Assembly (NCBI RefSeq): GCF_002575655.3
Contig: NC_053040.3
Span: forward strand, 154,505,148-154,569,147
Length of the DNA: 64,000 nt
Direction of reading: 5' to 3'
Source of the DNA: Aegilops tauschii subsp. strangulata
Taxonomy: Eukaryota > Streptophyta > Magnoliopsida > Poales > Poaceae
Shown here: positions 23,755-36,479 of the stretch, piece after piece
Layout of the letters: each line of letters opens with the position of its first letter
How positions within the stretch are numbered: the first letter of the stretch is position 1
The notes under the pieces: model-generated
What the model was told of the DNA's origin: nothing
The model's input: the letters and a program-made list of their open reading frames with translations, nothing else
Databases searched by the model: none
Translations under genes and position numbers: made by a program

Positions 23755-25212
23755 TGGTGCCAGGCAGAATAATGAAATGACACATTCATAGGCATAGAAC
23801 TTATCATATGGATAAAGAAGGGTAGCCCCCGAGTGCTCCTCGAGGGACCCGATGTCTTAGTGCTTAATACAAAAGGTAGCGTGGTACATACTGAATCAAC
23901 TGTAAAATCTTCGGAGGAGATTTGCATTCCACAGGCGCTCCGATTCCTTGCCAGAGTCTTCTCTCTTGCACGCTCTGGGCTTCTGTGCGTCAATGAGGTA
24001 GTAGGAGTCATTGCCCAAAGCTCTGCTGATGATGAACGGGCCTTCCCAAGGGGCCGAGAGCTTGTGCTGGCCGGCTGTTCGCTGGATCAGCCGGAGCACA
24101 AGGTCTCCCTCTTGGAAGGATCTTGGCTTGACCTTTCCGACTGTGGTAGCAGCGCAGACTCTGTTGGTAGATGGCGGATCGGCTGAGTGCTAATAGCCGG
24201 CCCTCTTCCAGCAGATCGACGCCGTCTTCTCGTGCTTCCTTTGCCTCCGCTTCTGTGTACATGGTGACGCGAGGTGAGTCAAACTCAATGTCAATTGGGA
24301 TGACGGCCTCGGCACCATACACGACAAAGAATGGAGTGAAGCTGGTTGATTTGTTCGGGGTGGTGCGGAGGCTCCAGAAGACGGACGGCAACTCGTCGAT
24401 CCAGCAGCCGGCCAACCGCTCCAATGGCTCGACCAGTGAGGGCTTGATGCCAGAGAGGATGAGGTTGTTTGCTCGCTCAACTTGGTCGTTTGACTGCGGA
24501 TGGGCAACGGACGCTAAGTCCAGTCGGATGCCATGCGTCGCGCAGAAACGGGCCAAGGCTCCCTTGGCAAAGTTTGTGCCATTGTCAGTGATGATGCTGT
24601 GTGGCACACCATATCGAACGGTGATATCTGCAACGAAGGTCACAACAGTCGGACCATTCAGTTTCTTGATTGGATTCACTTCAATCCACTTGGTGAATTT
24701 GTCCACGGCAACGAGCAGATGGGTCATGCCGCCGCGTGCTGTCTTGAATGGTCCCACCATGTCCAGCCCCACACGGCAAAAGGCCAGGTGAGGGGGATGG
24801 TCTTGAGTGCAGAAGCCGGCAGATGTTGCTTGGAGCTGAATTTCTGGCACCCCTTGCAGTGTTTGACCAGATCCTTGGCGTCCTCTAAAGCAGTCGGCCA
24901 GAAGAAACCATGGCGGAAAGCTTTGGCGACAAGGGATCTGGAGGCCGCGTGGTGGCCGCACTCGCCTTGGTGGATAACTTTGAGGATTGCTTGCCCTTTC
25001 TCTGGTTCTATGCAGCGCTGGAAGGCTCCGGTCATGCTGCGTGTGACAAGCTCTCTGTTTACTATCGTGTAGGCTCCTGCCCGGCGCTACACTTGCCGGG
25101 CCGAGATCTCATCAGCCGGCAGTTCTCTGGTCACCGAAAACTTGAGGATGGGCAGTGCCCATGAAGGTGCTTGAATTTCTTCTACTGCCACTACGGCCAC
25201 TTGTACTAGGGC
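23755..25212 (-). pseudogene. Integrase and pol C-terminus of Gypsy C
   Basis: Read downwards from the D junction at 25,212, the frame begins with the linker behind the second RNase H. A UAG lies near 25,094 and then comes the integrase zinc finger (HQGECGHHAASR ... CKGCQKFSSKQH). The catalytic core follows (WGLDMVGP, TDNGTNF, then E of QVERAN), and the core positions D, D and E are present. Frameshifts occur near 24,780 and 24,100. The last frame ends NANLLRRFYS with a stop at 23,896-23,898. About 140 bp of non-coding DNA separate it from Gypsy E. The two parts of C pol meet across element D without loss of protein sequence that I can see. Confidence 0.75.
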
Positions 25213-26353
25213 AGTTGGAACACGCGGTACGCTACGCTAGCGCCAAATAAAATTTTCTACCGCGCACCCAAGATCATGCTGCTAGAAATAGATCACGGGA
25301 TCGGGTTTACCACTAGACGCGCAGTCACCACAGCGGAAGTGGAGTTGGTGATGCGTGTAGCCGATCTCCCGGGCCGTTTCCTCCTCACGTTGCCGATCTC
25401 CCGCGAACAGCGAAGACCCGTGAACGGTGATCTCCCGCGAACGGCACCTCGCGGTTCCCTCGAACGGTTCGTCCAAGCACCGCAGATGCGATGCCTCCAA
25501 GGTATCCACACGTACGGGGAGCAGCGTCGAGCGGCGAACTGCTAGGTCCGGTCGCGCGGCATGGGCATGGGGAGTGGCGGTGGCTAACGAGGGTTCAGTC
25601 CGATCAACCCTAAGTGTTGTGCCCACTCCCCTTTATATAGACCTCCGAGCAGGGCTCAACACTTGAGCCCACTAGGAGTCCACATCCATTTTCCACTCAG
25701 ATCCAATCAGAATGGGCTGCAGCCCCTTAAGTGTGCGACCCTATAGGTTCACGTACACATGGACACGACCAGAGTCGATAGTTGGTAGCGGCTCTTGGCA
25801 GAACGTGCCAACTCCCATGTGGGCGTAAAGTCGTTTGACGAACCTCAACAATGTGGCATATGCAACATTCCTTTTGCCTCATGATATTTGTTGTCGAGCT
25901 CAAGGCGAGTACTTGTCACCCTTGTGTTAGCTCGACCTCTCTTCTCGAAACCATGATACAGATTCCCAAACTGGATTAAAGTGGGTCTAGGACATGGCAT
26001 AGACATTGCACTTGAGACTAACAGATGACTATATCTCGCTGCGTCTCAAAGTGGGTCTGTCCGGCTCGGTGATCTCCATCCCCGAGCCCATACTATCGGT
26101 TTAGCATCTCCATGCACATGACTTGTGAAACATAGTCAACAACCGAGTCATATACTAGTCAAGGATATGTGTCCGCATAACCTTATCAACTAGGGACCAT
26201 TAAAACAATCATCATACAATACATAGTTCCACAAACAAGTCACATACTTATTGATACATATCATTGATGATGTTCAAGGACAATAAAAAGGACTCATGAA
26301 TACATATGGAAATATCATCATCACATGATTGCCTCTAGGGCATATCTCCAACA
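25213..26353 (-). repeat. 3' LTR of Copia D (internally deleted)
   Basis: 1,141 bp, against 1,363 bp for the partner LTR. The difference is a single block of about 220 bp missing at about 25,978, where CTGGATTAA joins directly to AGTGGGTCTAGGACATGG. The partner has a stretch with CTCGAGAGGGCCCAGAG between these points. Confidence 0.85.
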
Positions 26354-26368
26354 GTCTCCCACTTGCAC
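26354..26368 (-). other. Polypurine tract of Copia D
   Basis: On the minus strand GTGCAAGTGGGAGAC abuts the 3' LTR (TGTTGGAGATATGCC). The same sequence occurs at the corresponding place in A1 (36,204). Confidence 0.7.
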
Positions 26369-26373
26369 TAGAG

Positions 26374-29300
26374 TCAATCATTTAGGCATCGTATGCCCAT
26401 GGAGCTCATGTGCGCCTCATGCTTCGGACGTGGGAGAGGCTTCGTCAATGGATCAGCAACATTTGCATCCGTGTGTACCTTGCGTATGTTTACATCACCT
26501 CTTTCGACAATGTCACGAATAAGGTTAAAACGCCTGAGTATGTGTTGGGTTTTATGATGGTTCCGTGGTTCCTTGACTTGCGCAATGGCACCACTATTAT
26601 CACAATAGAGGTCCAATGGATTAGACGCGCCCTCAACCACACCAAGATCAGAAATAAAATTCTTCACCCAAACACCTTCTTTTGCAGCTTCAGAAGCCGC
26701 AATGTACTCGGCCTCTGTTGTAGAATCAGCTACCGTATCTTGCTTGGAGCTCCTCCAGCTCACTGCTCCTCCGTTCAGAATGAACACAAACCTAGATTGC
26801 GATCGACTATCATCCCTATCTGTTTGGAAACTAGCATCGGTGTAACTATTTACAACGAGCTCATCCTCACCTCCATAAACCAGGAACATATCCTTAGTCC
26901 TTCTCAAGTACTTAAGGATATTCTTAACCGCTGTCCAGTGACTCTCCCCTGGATCAGCCTGGTATCTGCCCACCACGCTAAGAGCAAAACTAACATCGGG
27001 ACGAGTACATACCATAGCATACATGATGGACCCAACAGCTGAAGCATACGAAATCCCATCCATGCATCTTCGCTCATCAGGAGTCGTAGGACTCTGAGTC
27101 TTGCTAAGACTAATGCCATGTGACATGGGCAAGAAACCTTTCTTGGCATCTTGCATGTTGAACCGCTTCAACACCTTGTCAATATACGCACTCTGGCTTA
27201 ATCCAATAAGCCTTCTCGATCTATCTCTATAGATCTTGATTCCCAAAATGTAAGGTGCTTCTCCCAAGTCCTTCATAGAAAAACTATTTTTCAATGAGTC
27301 CTTGACAGATTCAAGCATTTGAACATCATTTCCAATCAATAATATGTCATCCACATATAAGATCAGAAATGCAACTGAGCTCCCACTGACCTTCTTGAAT
27401 ACACAATGATCACAGTCATTCTTGATGAAGCCAAACTCTTTGACAGCTTCATTAAAACGAATGTTCCAATTCCGAGATGCTTGCCTTAATCCATAAATGG
27501 ATCTCTGAAGCTTGCATACCATGCGAGACTTCTTTGGATCGACAAAACCCTCGGGTTGTGTCATATACACATCCTCGGTTAACTTTCCATTAAGGAAAGC
27601 CGTTTTGACATCCATCTGCTATATTTCATAGTCGAAATATGCCGCTATAGCAAGAATGATCCGAATTGATTTAGGCATCGCTACCGGTGAGTAAGTCTCA
27701 TCGTAGTCAACTCCTTGAACTTGTCGATAACCTTTAGCAACAAGTCGAGCCTTATGGACTGTGACATTTCCGTCCATATCAGTTTTCTTCTTCAAGATCC
27801 ACTTGCACTCAATGGCTCGAACGCCATCGGCCAGATCAACCAAATTCCAAACTTGATTGTCATCCATGGACTTTAATTCGGATCTCATGGCCTCAAGCCA
27901 TAACTCGGAATCAGGGCTCTCCATCGCTTCTGCATACGTAGTCGGCTCGTTGTTCTCCAAGAACAACACATTGCAGTCATGCAAATTGCGTAACCTTTCC
28001 GACCTCCGTGGAACCGGTGTCGACTCCACTACGGGTTCCCTGACTAACTCCGGTGTGACGGTATCACCTACCGGAACGTCCCCGTGTGGTTCTCAAATTT
28101 CTTCTAGTCGAACCGTCCTCCCACTAGCCTTCCGATTGAGAAACTCTTTCTCAAGGAAAACTCCATGTCGAGCGACAAACACTTTGCCCTCTTCACGGTT
28201 GTAGAAGTAATATCCCAAGGTTTCCCTTGGATATCCCACGAATATGCACTTGTCCGATTTGGGTGTGAGCTTATCCGACTGGAGTCGCTTGACATATGCT
28301 TCACATCCCCAAATTTTTAGAAAAGACAAACTGTGACTCTTCACAGTCCATATCTCATATGGTGTCTTATCTACGGACTTAGATGGTACCCTGTTTAGTG
28401 TGAAAGCTGCAGTTTCTAGAGCGTATCCCCAAAATGACAAGGGTAAATCCGACTGACTCATCATCGATCGGACCATGTCCAACAGGGTCCGATTCCTCCG
28501 TTCTAACACACCATTTCTCTGTGGCGTACCCGGAGGAGTCAGTTGTGGAACTATTCCACGATTCTTCAGATGATCATCAAACTCCTGGCTCATATACTCA
28601 CCGCCACGATCAAATCGTAGAAGTTTGATTTTCTTGCCGAGTTGATTTTCCACTTCGTTCTGAAACTCCTTGAACTTTTCAAAAGTTTCTGACTTGTGCC
28701 TCATCAACTAGACATATCCATATCTACTCAAGTCGTCGGTGAAAGTCACGAAGTATTGGAAACCACCTCTGGCTGTTGTGCTCATTGGTCCACATACATC
28801 ACTATGTATAAGTTCCAACAACTCGGACGCCCTCTCGCAACTCTTTGCAAAAGGAGTCTTAGTCATCTTACCGAGTAGGCAAGACTCGCATGTCTCGAAT
28901 GATTCAAACTCAAACGAAGTTAGAATTCCATCATCATGGAGCTTCTTCATGTGTTTTTGACTAATGTGTCCTAGTCGACAATGCCAGATGTAAGTCGGAT
29001 TTATCTCATTAGGCTTATGCCTCTTGAAATTTATGTTATAGACTGATTCACCTTCAAGATCTAGGATAAATAACCCATTTACAACGGGTGCAAAGCCATG
29101 AAACATATTATTCAAGTAAATAGAACAACCATTGTCCTTAATACTGAATTCATAACCTTGTCTCATCAAACATGAGGCAGAAATAATGTTTCGACTCAAA
29201 GCAGGAACATAATAACAATTATCAAGTTCCATTACAAATCCTGAAGGTAAATTAAGTTGCATAGTGCCAACGGCCAATGTAGCAACTCTTGCTTTATTCC

Positions 29301-30264
29301 CGACGCGAATGTCAACTTCTCCTCTTGTGACATTCCTAGTTCTGCTTAGCCCCTGCATCGAGTTGCATATGTGAACAACCGATCCGGTATCATATACCCA
29401 AGAGCTACTAGAAACATCAGCAAGATAAATGTCTATAACATATACAACAAGTGTACCTGAAGAAGAAGTCATACTTCCAGTCTTCTTTCCCTTCTCGGCA
29501 AGCCACTTGCTACAGTTCCTTTTCAAGTGTCCGGGTTTCTTGCAATGAAAGCAAATACTCCCCGAAGCTGTCCCTGACTTAGGCGCAGCGGCTGTAGTTG
29601 GAGTTGCCTCCTTCGCTTTGCCCTTTGCCTTAGCCTTTTTCTTGGACCAGCTGTTCTTGAACTTAGCCGAGTTCTGCACCATCAACACTTGACGATGTGT
29701 ACCTTTCTTGATATCCTGCTCTGCCACTTTGAGCATCCCATGCAATTCAGTGAGCTTCTTTTCCATCCCATGCATATGGTAGTTCGAGATGAACGGCCCA
29801 TAGCTGTCCGGAAGAGAACCCAGAGCTTGCATGTACCCGATCATCTTGATCACATGCGGGCTCAGTGGATCACCCTCTTTCAGCTTACAATCCATCAAGG
29901 ATCGCCAGACGTTGAACCTTTCGGTCCTAGCCTGCATTTGAAACATGCTCTTAAGGTTCTCAATCATATCGAAAGCCTCAATATTTTCGAACTGCTGCTG
30001 CAGATCGGGCTCCATAGAAGCCAGCATGAGACAGCTGATCTCGTTTGATTCATCAACGAGTTTCTGGTAGGCATTTCTGGCTGTGGCATTAGCATTATCG
30101 GCAGGTTCCTCTGGAAGCGGATTCTCTAGAACTTGTTCCTTTTTCTCATGCCTAAGAACAATTCTCAGGTTTCTATACCAGGTGGTAAAGTTTGTTCCAT
30201 TCAATTTATCTTTTTCCAGGATTGATTTCAACGCAAAAGGGGTAACTTGAGCAGGTGGTGCCAT
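26374..30264 (-). pseudogene. Copia gag-pol polyprotein of D with three stop codons
   Basis: From ATG at 30,264 to the terminal stop at 26,374 the frame is continuous over 1,297 codons, with no frameshift. Order: gag with CCHC knuckle (CFHCKKPGHLKRNC, about residue 240), protease (VYDTGS, about 295), integrase finger (WHCRLGHI ... CESCLLGK), integrase core (HSDVCGPM; D and E later), reverse transcriptase with YVDD, and RNase H to the C-terminus. This is the normal gag-PR-IN-RT-RH order of Ty1/copia. In-frame stops are UAG at 28,708-28,710 (start of integrase core), UGA at 28,093-28,095 (integrase C-terminal part) and UAG at 27,619-27,621 (start of RT). Each could arise from one base change. 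As it stands no full polyprotein can be made. Confidence 0.9.
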
Positions 30265-31636
30265 TGATCTACAACAGAAATATGCAAAACACTAAGACAT
30301 GTATTCATGAAGAGTAATTCATATTAAAATTTTTAATAAGATCATTACTCCCACTAAAATCAACATCCCTCGGTTGATACTTAGTGATTCAAGATCCAAG
30401 ATCAACATGTCAACTAGTGAGCTTTTGCATCACCGCTAGAGGACAAGATCACTCGGTAAGCAACTCTTGCTAATCGTATCTCCGTACGACTCTTGTTGTT
30501 GGGGACATCTCATGCCTCGCCAACTCCTATGCCTCATAGCCCAAAACTGTTTTGATAGCCACGACAAGTCAACCAATGCTCCGCGTGTAAGTGTCCGACA
30601 CAAACCCATCACTTCAAGGAGATCTAGTGGCACCCTAATTTCATAGGCCCGCCACTAAATATACTTGATATGTGAAGGTGCAGCAATTGGGGAGGCATTT
30701 GTACTTGACATTCTTTGAGGGATCACCCTACTTAAAACATCTACCATGCAAAAGGAAGGGTGCATAAAAGGGATAAACTTTCATAGGCAGTTTATGTATG
30801 TGTGATATGGTATAGCCCCTTTTCACAGCGCGTGGTGATCTCCATCTCCACGTGCGCAGTCTGCCCATGCATGGTTGTCCTCGTGGTGATCTCCATCTCC
30901 ACGCCATGGTGTCAACCGCCAAGTGTTACATAAGATACTATGCTATTAAAAACTAATAGCTACTAAAAGTAAATTACATTACATGGCTTCTCATGTTGAC
31001 ACGCAGGTCATTAATACAATAATGGGACAACCATATGGCTCCTGCCGGTTGCCGCACTAATGACACGCAGGTCATGAAACAATAATATACAATCAACATA
31101 CATGGGCTATACCAAATCACAGTCATTCCCTGCAAAAATGAGTCAGACGTTCTACCGCCGAAGATAAAACCTCCTGAAACTCTATCTTCCAAGCGGATTT
31201 TGTCCTAGCCAGAAGCGCCGAAATCATATTCTAGAATTTCGCCACTAATCCAACTTTTCGTTAGCTTCAGTTTGACAGGTCGTGGAGCAAAATCGGAGTT
31301 CGTATGCAAAAGTTACAGCCATTTTACCGAGACCGCTCCAACAAATTTCAGCACCGCGGAAATCACATTTCCAAGGTGTTGATCTATGTTCCGATTCGAT
31401 CAATCTCATTGATCTTCGCGTGCTACATCCGGATTTACATTCCACTGTCTACCCCGATGGCGGACAACCGACGGGTAGGGGTAAGTCGTGTCACGACCTC
31501 TGCATCACGATCACGGAAACAAGATCACGAAACCAACCTTCAACACTGACATGCGCGACCGATCTCATCCACCCGCACCTGAACCGATCTACATATCTCA
31601 TATGCATATCATCGAATCTATTACCACACAGAGGAG
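30265..31636 (-). other. Untranslated leader of Copia D
   Basis: About 1.4 kb between primer site and gag start. Non-coding. It contains two copies of a short GTGGTGATCTCCATCTCCACG motif (about 30,832-30,852 and 30,881-30,901), also seen in modified form in the Angela-type leaders (near 4660-4730). No gene seen. Confidence 0.6.
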
Positions 31637-31649
31637 GCTCTGATACCAC
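31637..31649 (-). other. Primer-binding site of Copia D
   Basis: On the minus strand GTGGTATCAGAGCC follows the 5' LTR end, complementary to the 3' end of initiator methionine tRNA. The match is longer than in Gypsy E. Confidence 0.8.
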
Positions 31650-33012
31650 TGTTGGAACACGCGGTGTGCTACGCTAGTGCCAAATAAAATTTTCTACTGC
31701 GCACCCAAGATCATGCTGCTAGAAATAGATCACGGGATCGGGTTTACCACTAGACGCGCAGTCACCACAGCGGAAGTAGAGTTGGTGATGCGTGTAGCCG
31801 ATCTCCCGGGCCGTCTCCTCCTCGCGTTGCCGATCTCCCGCGAACAGCGAAGACCCGTGAACGGTGATCTCCCGCGAACGGCACCTCGCGGTTCCCTCGA
31901 ACGGTTCGTCCAAGCACCGCAGATGCGATGCCTCCAAGGTATCCACACGTACGGGGAGCAGCGTCGAGCGGCGGACTGCTAGGTCCGGTCGCGCGGCATG
32001 GGCATGGGGAGTGGCGGTGGCTAACTAGGGTTCAATCCGATCAACCCTAAGTGGTGAGCCCACTCCCCTTTATATAGACCTCCGAGGTGGGCTCAACACT
32101 TGAGCCCACTAGGAGTCCACATCCATTTTCCACTCAGATCCAATCCGAATGGGCTGCAGCCCCTTAAGTGTGCGACCCTATAGGTTCACGTACACATGGA
32201 CACGACCAGAGTCAATAGTTGGTAGCGGCTCCTAGCAGAACGTGCCAACTCCCATGAGGGCGTAAAGTCGTTTGACGAACCTCAACAATGTGGCATATGC
32301 AACATTCCTTTTGCCTCACGATATTTGTTGTCGAGCTCAAGGCGAGTACTTGTCACCCTTGTGTTAGCTCGACCTCTCTTCTCGAAACCATGATACAGAT
32401 TCCCGAACTGGGTTAACACTTAACCCAAGTCGCATGGCCATGCTTTCCGAATCTGATCACTCGAGAGGGCCCAGAGAATATCTCTTCAAATAGGAGGGGC
32501 AAATTCCATCTTGGTCAACCATGTCTCGCGGCATGTCTCACGACTCACCTAAAAGCTACCTTTATAACTACCCAGTTACGGAGTAGCGTTTGATAGACCC
32601 TAAGTGAGTCGATCCTCATCCCGAGAACATGCGAGGACCTTAGGTCTAGGACATGGCATAGACATTGCACTTGAGACTAACAGATGACGATATCTCGTTG
32701 CGTCTCAAAGTGGGTCTGTCCGGCTCGATGATCTCCATCCCCGAGCCCATACTATCGGTTTAGCATCTCCATGCACATGACTTGTGAAACATAGTCATCA
32801 ACCGAGTCGTATACTAGTCAAGGATATGTGTCTGCATAACCTTATCAACTAGGGACCATTAAAACAATCATCATACAATACATAGTTCCACAAACAAGTC
32901 ACATACTTATTGATACATATCATTGATGATGTTCAAGGACAATACAAAGGACTCATGAATACATATGGAAATATTATCATCACATGATTGCCTCTAGGGC
33001 ATATCTCCAACA
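31650..33012 (-). repeat. 5' LTR of Copia D
   Basis: 1,363 bp with TG...CA ends (plus orientation TGTTGGAACACG to CATATCTCCAACA). It aligns to the 3' LTR except for the block deleted there and roughly two dozen single differences. A minus-strand TATA box (CTATATAAAGG) is at about 32,069-32,079. Confidence 0.85.
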
Positions 33013-34489
33013 TTGGGAGGCGGCGGGTTGGAGTCGGTTGCCGCTTGCTGCATCGTTGATGTCTTCGGGCCGACTGCTGCAGTCCCCGAGCCGCTTGGCG
33101 AAGTCCCCGGGCCGGCTGCTGAAGCTCTTGAGTCAGATCCGACTGCTTCGGGAGTAGCCGGCACGAAGATGGACTCGGATTCTGGAGAAGGCTTGATTGA
33201 CGGCTTGCGGAGGCACTGAAGGGAGACGCCGGCTGGTATTGCTTGACGGGTGGTGCCGATCCGTGCCAGGGTATCAGCTGGCTCATTTTCATTTCGTGGC
33301 ACGTGAAAGAACTCGCATCCTTCAAAATATCCGCTGAGTTGCTGAACAAGGAAACGGTAGATCGCCATATTTGCATCCTTGGCGTCCCAATCACCAGACG
33401 ACTATTGGACCACCAAGTCGGAATCGCCATAGCACAGGATCCGGCGGATGCCGATCTCTTTGGCTAGCCGGAGGCCGTGTATTAGTGCTTCATACTCGAC
33501 CACATTGTTGGAGGTGGCAAAGTGGATTTGCAATGTGTATCTGAGCTTGTCACCTTTGGGAGAAGTGAGAACAACGCCGGCTCCCAAGCCGGTGCGCATC
33601 TTCGAGCCATCAAAGTGCATCCGCCAATGAGTGGAGTCTGGAGCTGGCGGCAGGTACTGGGTCTCGGCCCAGTCAACGAGGAAGTCGGCTAGTGCTTGGG
33701 ACTTGATGGCGGTGCATGGCTGATAGAAGATGGTGTTGGGGGCCAACTCGATGGTCCATTTGGCCACTCGGCCAGATGCATCTCTGTTGCCAATGATCTC
33801 AGCAAGTGGGGCAGTGCAGACAACCGTGATCAGGTGCTCTTGAAAGTATGGCTTCAGCTTCTTGGCGGCAAAGTGCACGCCGTAACACATCTTCTGGTAG
33901 TGAGGGTAGTTCTGCTTCGAGGTTGACAACACCTCGCTCAAATAGTACATAGGCCTCTAGACCGACTATGCTCTGCCGTCCTCTGGGCGTTCTACTACCA
34001 TGACAGTGCTGACCACCCGGCTGGTGGCGGTGATGTAGAGGTACATGGGCTCTTTAGCAGTCGGAGCCGCCAGGACAGACGGCGTGGTCAACATCTTCTT
34101 CAACTGGAGAAAAACTTCGTCCGCCTCGTCGTTGCACTTGAAATGACTGGTCTTCTTCATGAGCTGGTACAGGGGAAGAGCTTTCTCGCCCAGCCGACTA
34201 ATGAAACAGCTGATGGATGCCAGGCAGCCGGTGAACTTCTGAACGTCTCTCAGTCGGGTGGGTCTCTCCATCCTCTCGATGGCCTTGATCTTCACAGGGT
34301 TGCACTCAATACCGCGCTCTGAGACCAGGAAGCCAAGGAGCTGGCCGGCTGGTACTCCAAAGACGCATTTCTCTGGGTTGAGCTTGATCTGAAACCGGCA
34401 CAGATTTTCAGAAGTTTCCTTGAGATCTTCCAAGAGGGTAACGCGCTTCTCCGTCTTCACCACAATATCGTCTACATAGACGTGGGCAT
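33013..34489 (-). pseudogene. Reverse transcriptase end, RNase H and second RNase H of Gypsy C
   Basis: The segment opens with the reverse transcriptase catalytic motif (HVYVDDIVV) directly at the A1 junction. The RT connection and a Ty3-type RNase H follow (YLYITATSR; YYLSEVL; HYQKMCYGV). A second, plant-type RNase H runs from about 33,660 to 33,150 (HFDGSKMRTGLGAG; EYEALIHGL; CYGDSDLVVQ; NENEPADTLARI). Stops are at about 33,963 and 33,951, near the start of the first RNase H, and near 33,400 in the second one. The last 150 bp encode a Ser/Pro/Ala-rich linker. Having a second RNase H before integrase is characteristic of the Tat lineage. Confidence 0.75.
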
Positions 34490-36203
34490 TGTTGGGGAAC
34501 GTAGTAATTTCAAAATTTCCTACGCACACGCAAGATCATGGTGATGCATAGCAACGAGAGGGGAGAGTGTTGTCCACGTACCCTCGTAGACCGAAAGCGG
34601 AAGAGTTAACACAACGCGGTTGATGTAGTCGTACGTCTTCATGATCCGACCGATCAAGTACCGAACGCACGGCACCTCCGGGTTCAGCACACGTTCAGCT
34701 CGATGACGTCCCTCGAACTCCAATCCAGCCGAGTGTTGAGGGAGAGTTTCGTCAGCACGATGGCGTGGTGACGATGGTGATGTTCTACCGATGCAAGGCT
34801 TCGCCTAAGCACCACTACGATATTATCGAGGTGTAATATGGTGGAGGGGGCACCGCACACGGCTAAGAGATCAATAGATCAATTGTTGTGTCTCTGGGGT
34901 GCCCCCTGCCCCCGTATATAAAGGAGCAAGGGGGGAGGCGGCCGGCCTAGGAGGAGGGCGCGCCAAGGGGGGAGTCCTACTCCCACCGGGAGTAGGACTC
35001 CTCCTTTCCTTGTTGGAGTAGGAGAAGGGAAGGGAGAAGGAGAAGGAAGGAAGGGGGCGCCCCCCCTCCCTAGTCCAATTCGGACTAGTCCATGGGGAGG
35101 GGTGCGGCCACCCTTTGGGGCCTTTCTCTCCTTTCCCGTATGGCCCATTAAGGCCCAATACGAATTCCCGTAACTCTCCGGTACTCTGAAAATACCCGAA
35201 TCACTCGGAACCTTTCCGATGTCCGAATATAGTCATCCAATATATCGATTTTTACGTCTCGGCCATTTCGAGACTCCTCGTCATGTCCCCGATCTCATCC
35301 GGGACTCCGAACTACCTTCGTTACATCAAAACACATAAACTCATAATATAACCGTCATCGAACTTTAAGCGTGCGGACCCTACGGGTTCGAGAACTATGT
35401 AGACATGACCGAGACACGTCTCCGGTCAATAACCAATAGCGGAACCTGGATGCTCATATTGGCTCCCACATATTCTACGAAGATCTTTATCGGTCAGACC
35501 GCATAACAACATACGTTGTTCCCTTTGTCATCGGTATGTTACTTGCCCGAGATTCGATCGTCGGTATCTCAATAGCTAGTTCAATCTCGTTACCGGCAAG
35601 TCTCTTTACTCGTTCCGTAATACATCATCTCGCAACTAGCTCATTAGTTGCAATGCTTGCAAGGCTTAAGTGATGTGCATTACCGAGACGGCCCAGAGAT
35701 ACCTCTTCGACAATCGGAGTGACAAATCCTAATCTCGAAATACGCCAACCCAACAATTACCTTCGGAGACACCTGTAGAGCACCTTTATAATCACCCAGT
35801 TACGTTGTGACGTTTGGTAGCACACAAAGTGTTCCTCCGGTAAACGGGAGTTGCATAATCTCATAGTCATAGGAACATGTATAAGTCATGAAGAAAGCAG
35901 TAGCAACATACTAAACGATCGAGTACTAAGCTAACGGAATGGGTCAAGTCAATCACATCATTCTCCTAATGATGTGATCCCGTTAATCAAATGACAACTC
36001 ATGTCTATGGCTAGGAAACATAACCATCTTTGATCAACGAGCTAGTCAAGTAGAGGCATACTAGTGACACTCTGTTTGTCTATGTATTCACACAAGTATT
36101 ATGTTTCCGGTTAATACAATTCTAGCATGAATAATAAACATTTATCATGATATAAGGAAATAAATAATAACTTTATTATTGCCTCTAGGGCATATTTCCT
36201 TCA
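34490..36203 (-). repeat. 3' LTR of A1
   Basis: 1,714 bp with TG...CA ends. By eye about 20 single differences separate it from the 5' LTR. A minus-strand TATA box (TTATATACGGG) is at about 34,913-34,923. Confidence 0.9.
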
Positions 36204-36218
36204 GTCTCCCACTTGCAT
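36204..36218 (-). other. Polypurine tract of A1
   Basis: On the minus strand ATGCAAGTGGGAGAC immediately precedes the 3' LTR start TGAAGGAAATATGCCC. Confidence 0.75.
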
Positions 36219-36227
36219 TAGAGTCAA

Positions 36228-36382
36228 TAATCTAGATCACATCGCCATGTGATTTAATATCAATAGTTCACATCACCATGTGATTAACACCCATAGTTCA
36301 CATCGTCATGTGACCAACACCCAAAGGGTTTACTAGAGTCAATAATCTAGTTCACATCGCTATGTGATTAACACCCAAAGAG
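36228..36382 (-). repeat. Tandem repeats next to the A1 polypurine tract
   Basis: Four imperfect units of about 30-35 bp contain TTCACATCGCCATGTGATTAACACCCA-like sequence (near 36,236, 36,266, 36,298 and 36,350). A longer duplication of ACTAGAGTCAATAATCTAG (from TAGAGTCAATAATCTAG near 36,220 and again near 36,332) also lies here. ATCACATGG and CCATGTGAT within a unit are inverted, so single units can form short hairpins. Confidence 0.7.
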
Positions 36383-36479
36383 TACTAAGGTGTGATCATG
36401 TTTTGCTTGTGAGATAATTTTAGTCGACGGGTCTGTCACATTCAGATTCGTAAGTATTTTGCAAATTTCTATGTCTACA

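Larger units (their letters stand above)
25213..33012 (-). mobile_element. Copia element D, nearly intact
   Basis: A minus-strand Copia retrotransposon with two LTRs (25,213-26,353 and 31,650-33,012), iMet primer site, polypurine tract and one gag-pol frame of 1,297 codons broken only by three stop codons. It is inserted in Gypsy C between the second RNase H and integrase. No target duplication is evident: AGGGC lies left and TTGGG right, and the left end reads AGTTGG where the other LTR reads TGTTGG, so the left terminus may have mutated. Its protein is clearly related to the Angela-type elements. Confidence 0.85.

Noticed and set aside
36228..36382. Tandem repeats of about 30 bp that resemble a small repeat array
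   Set aside because: Not a CRISPR: units are imperfect, there are no unique spacers of constant length, and they lie next to the polypurine tract of a plant retrotransposon.
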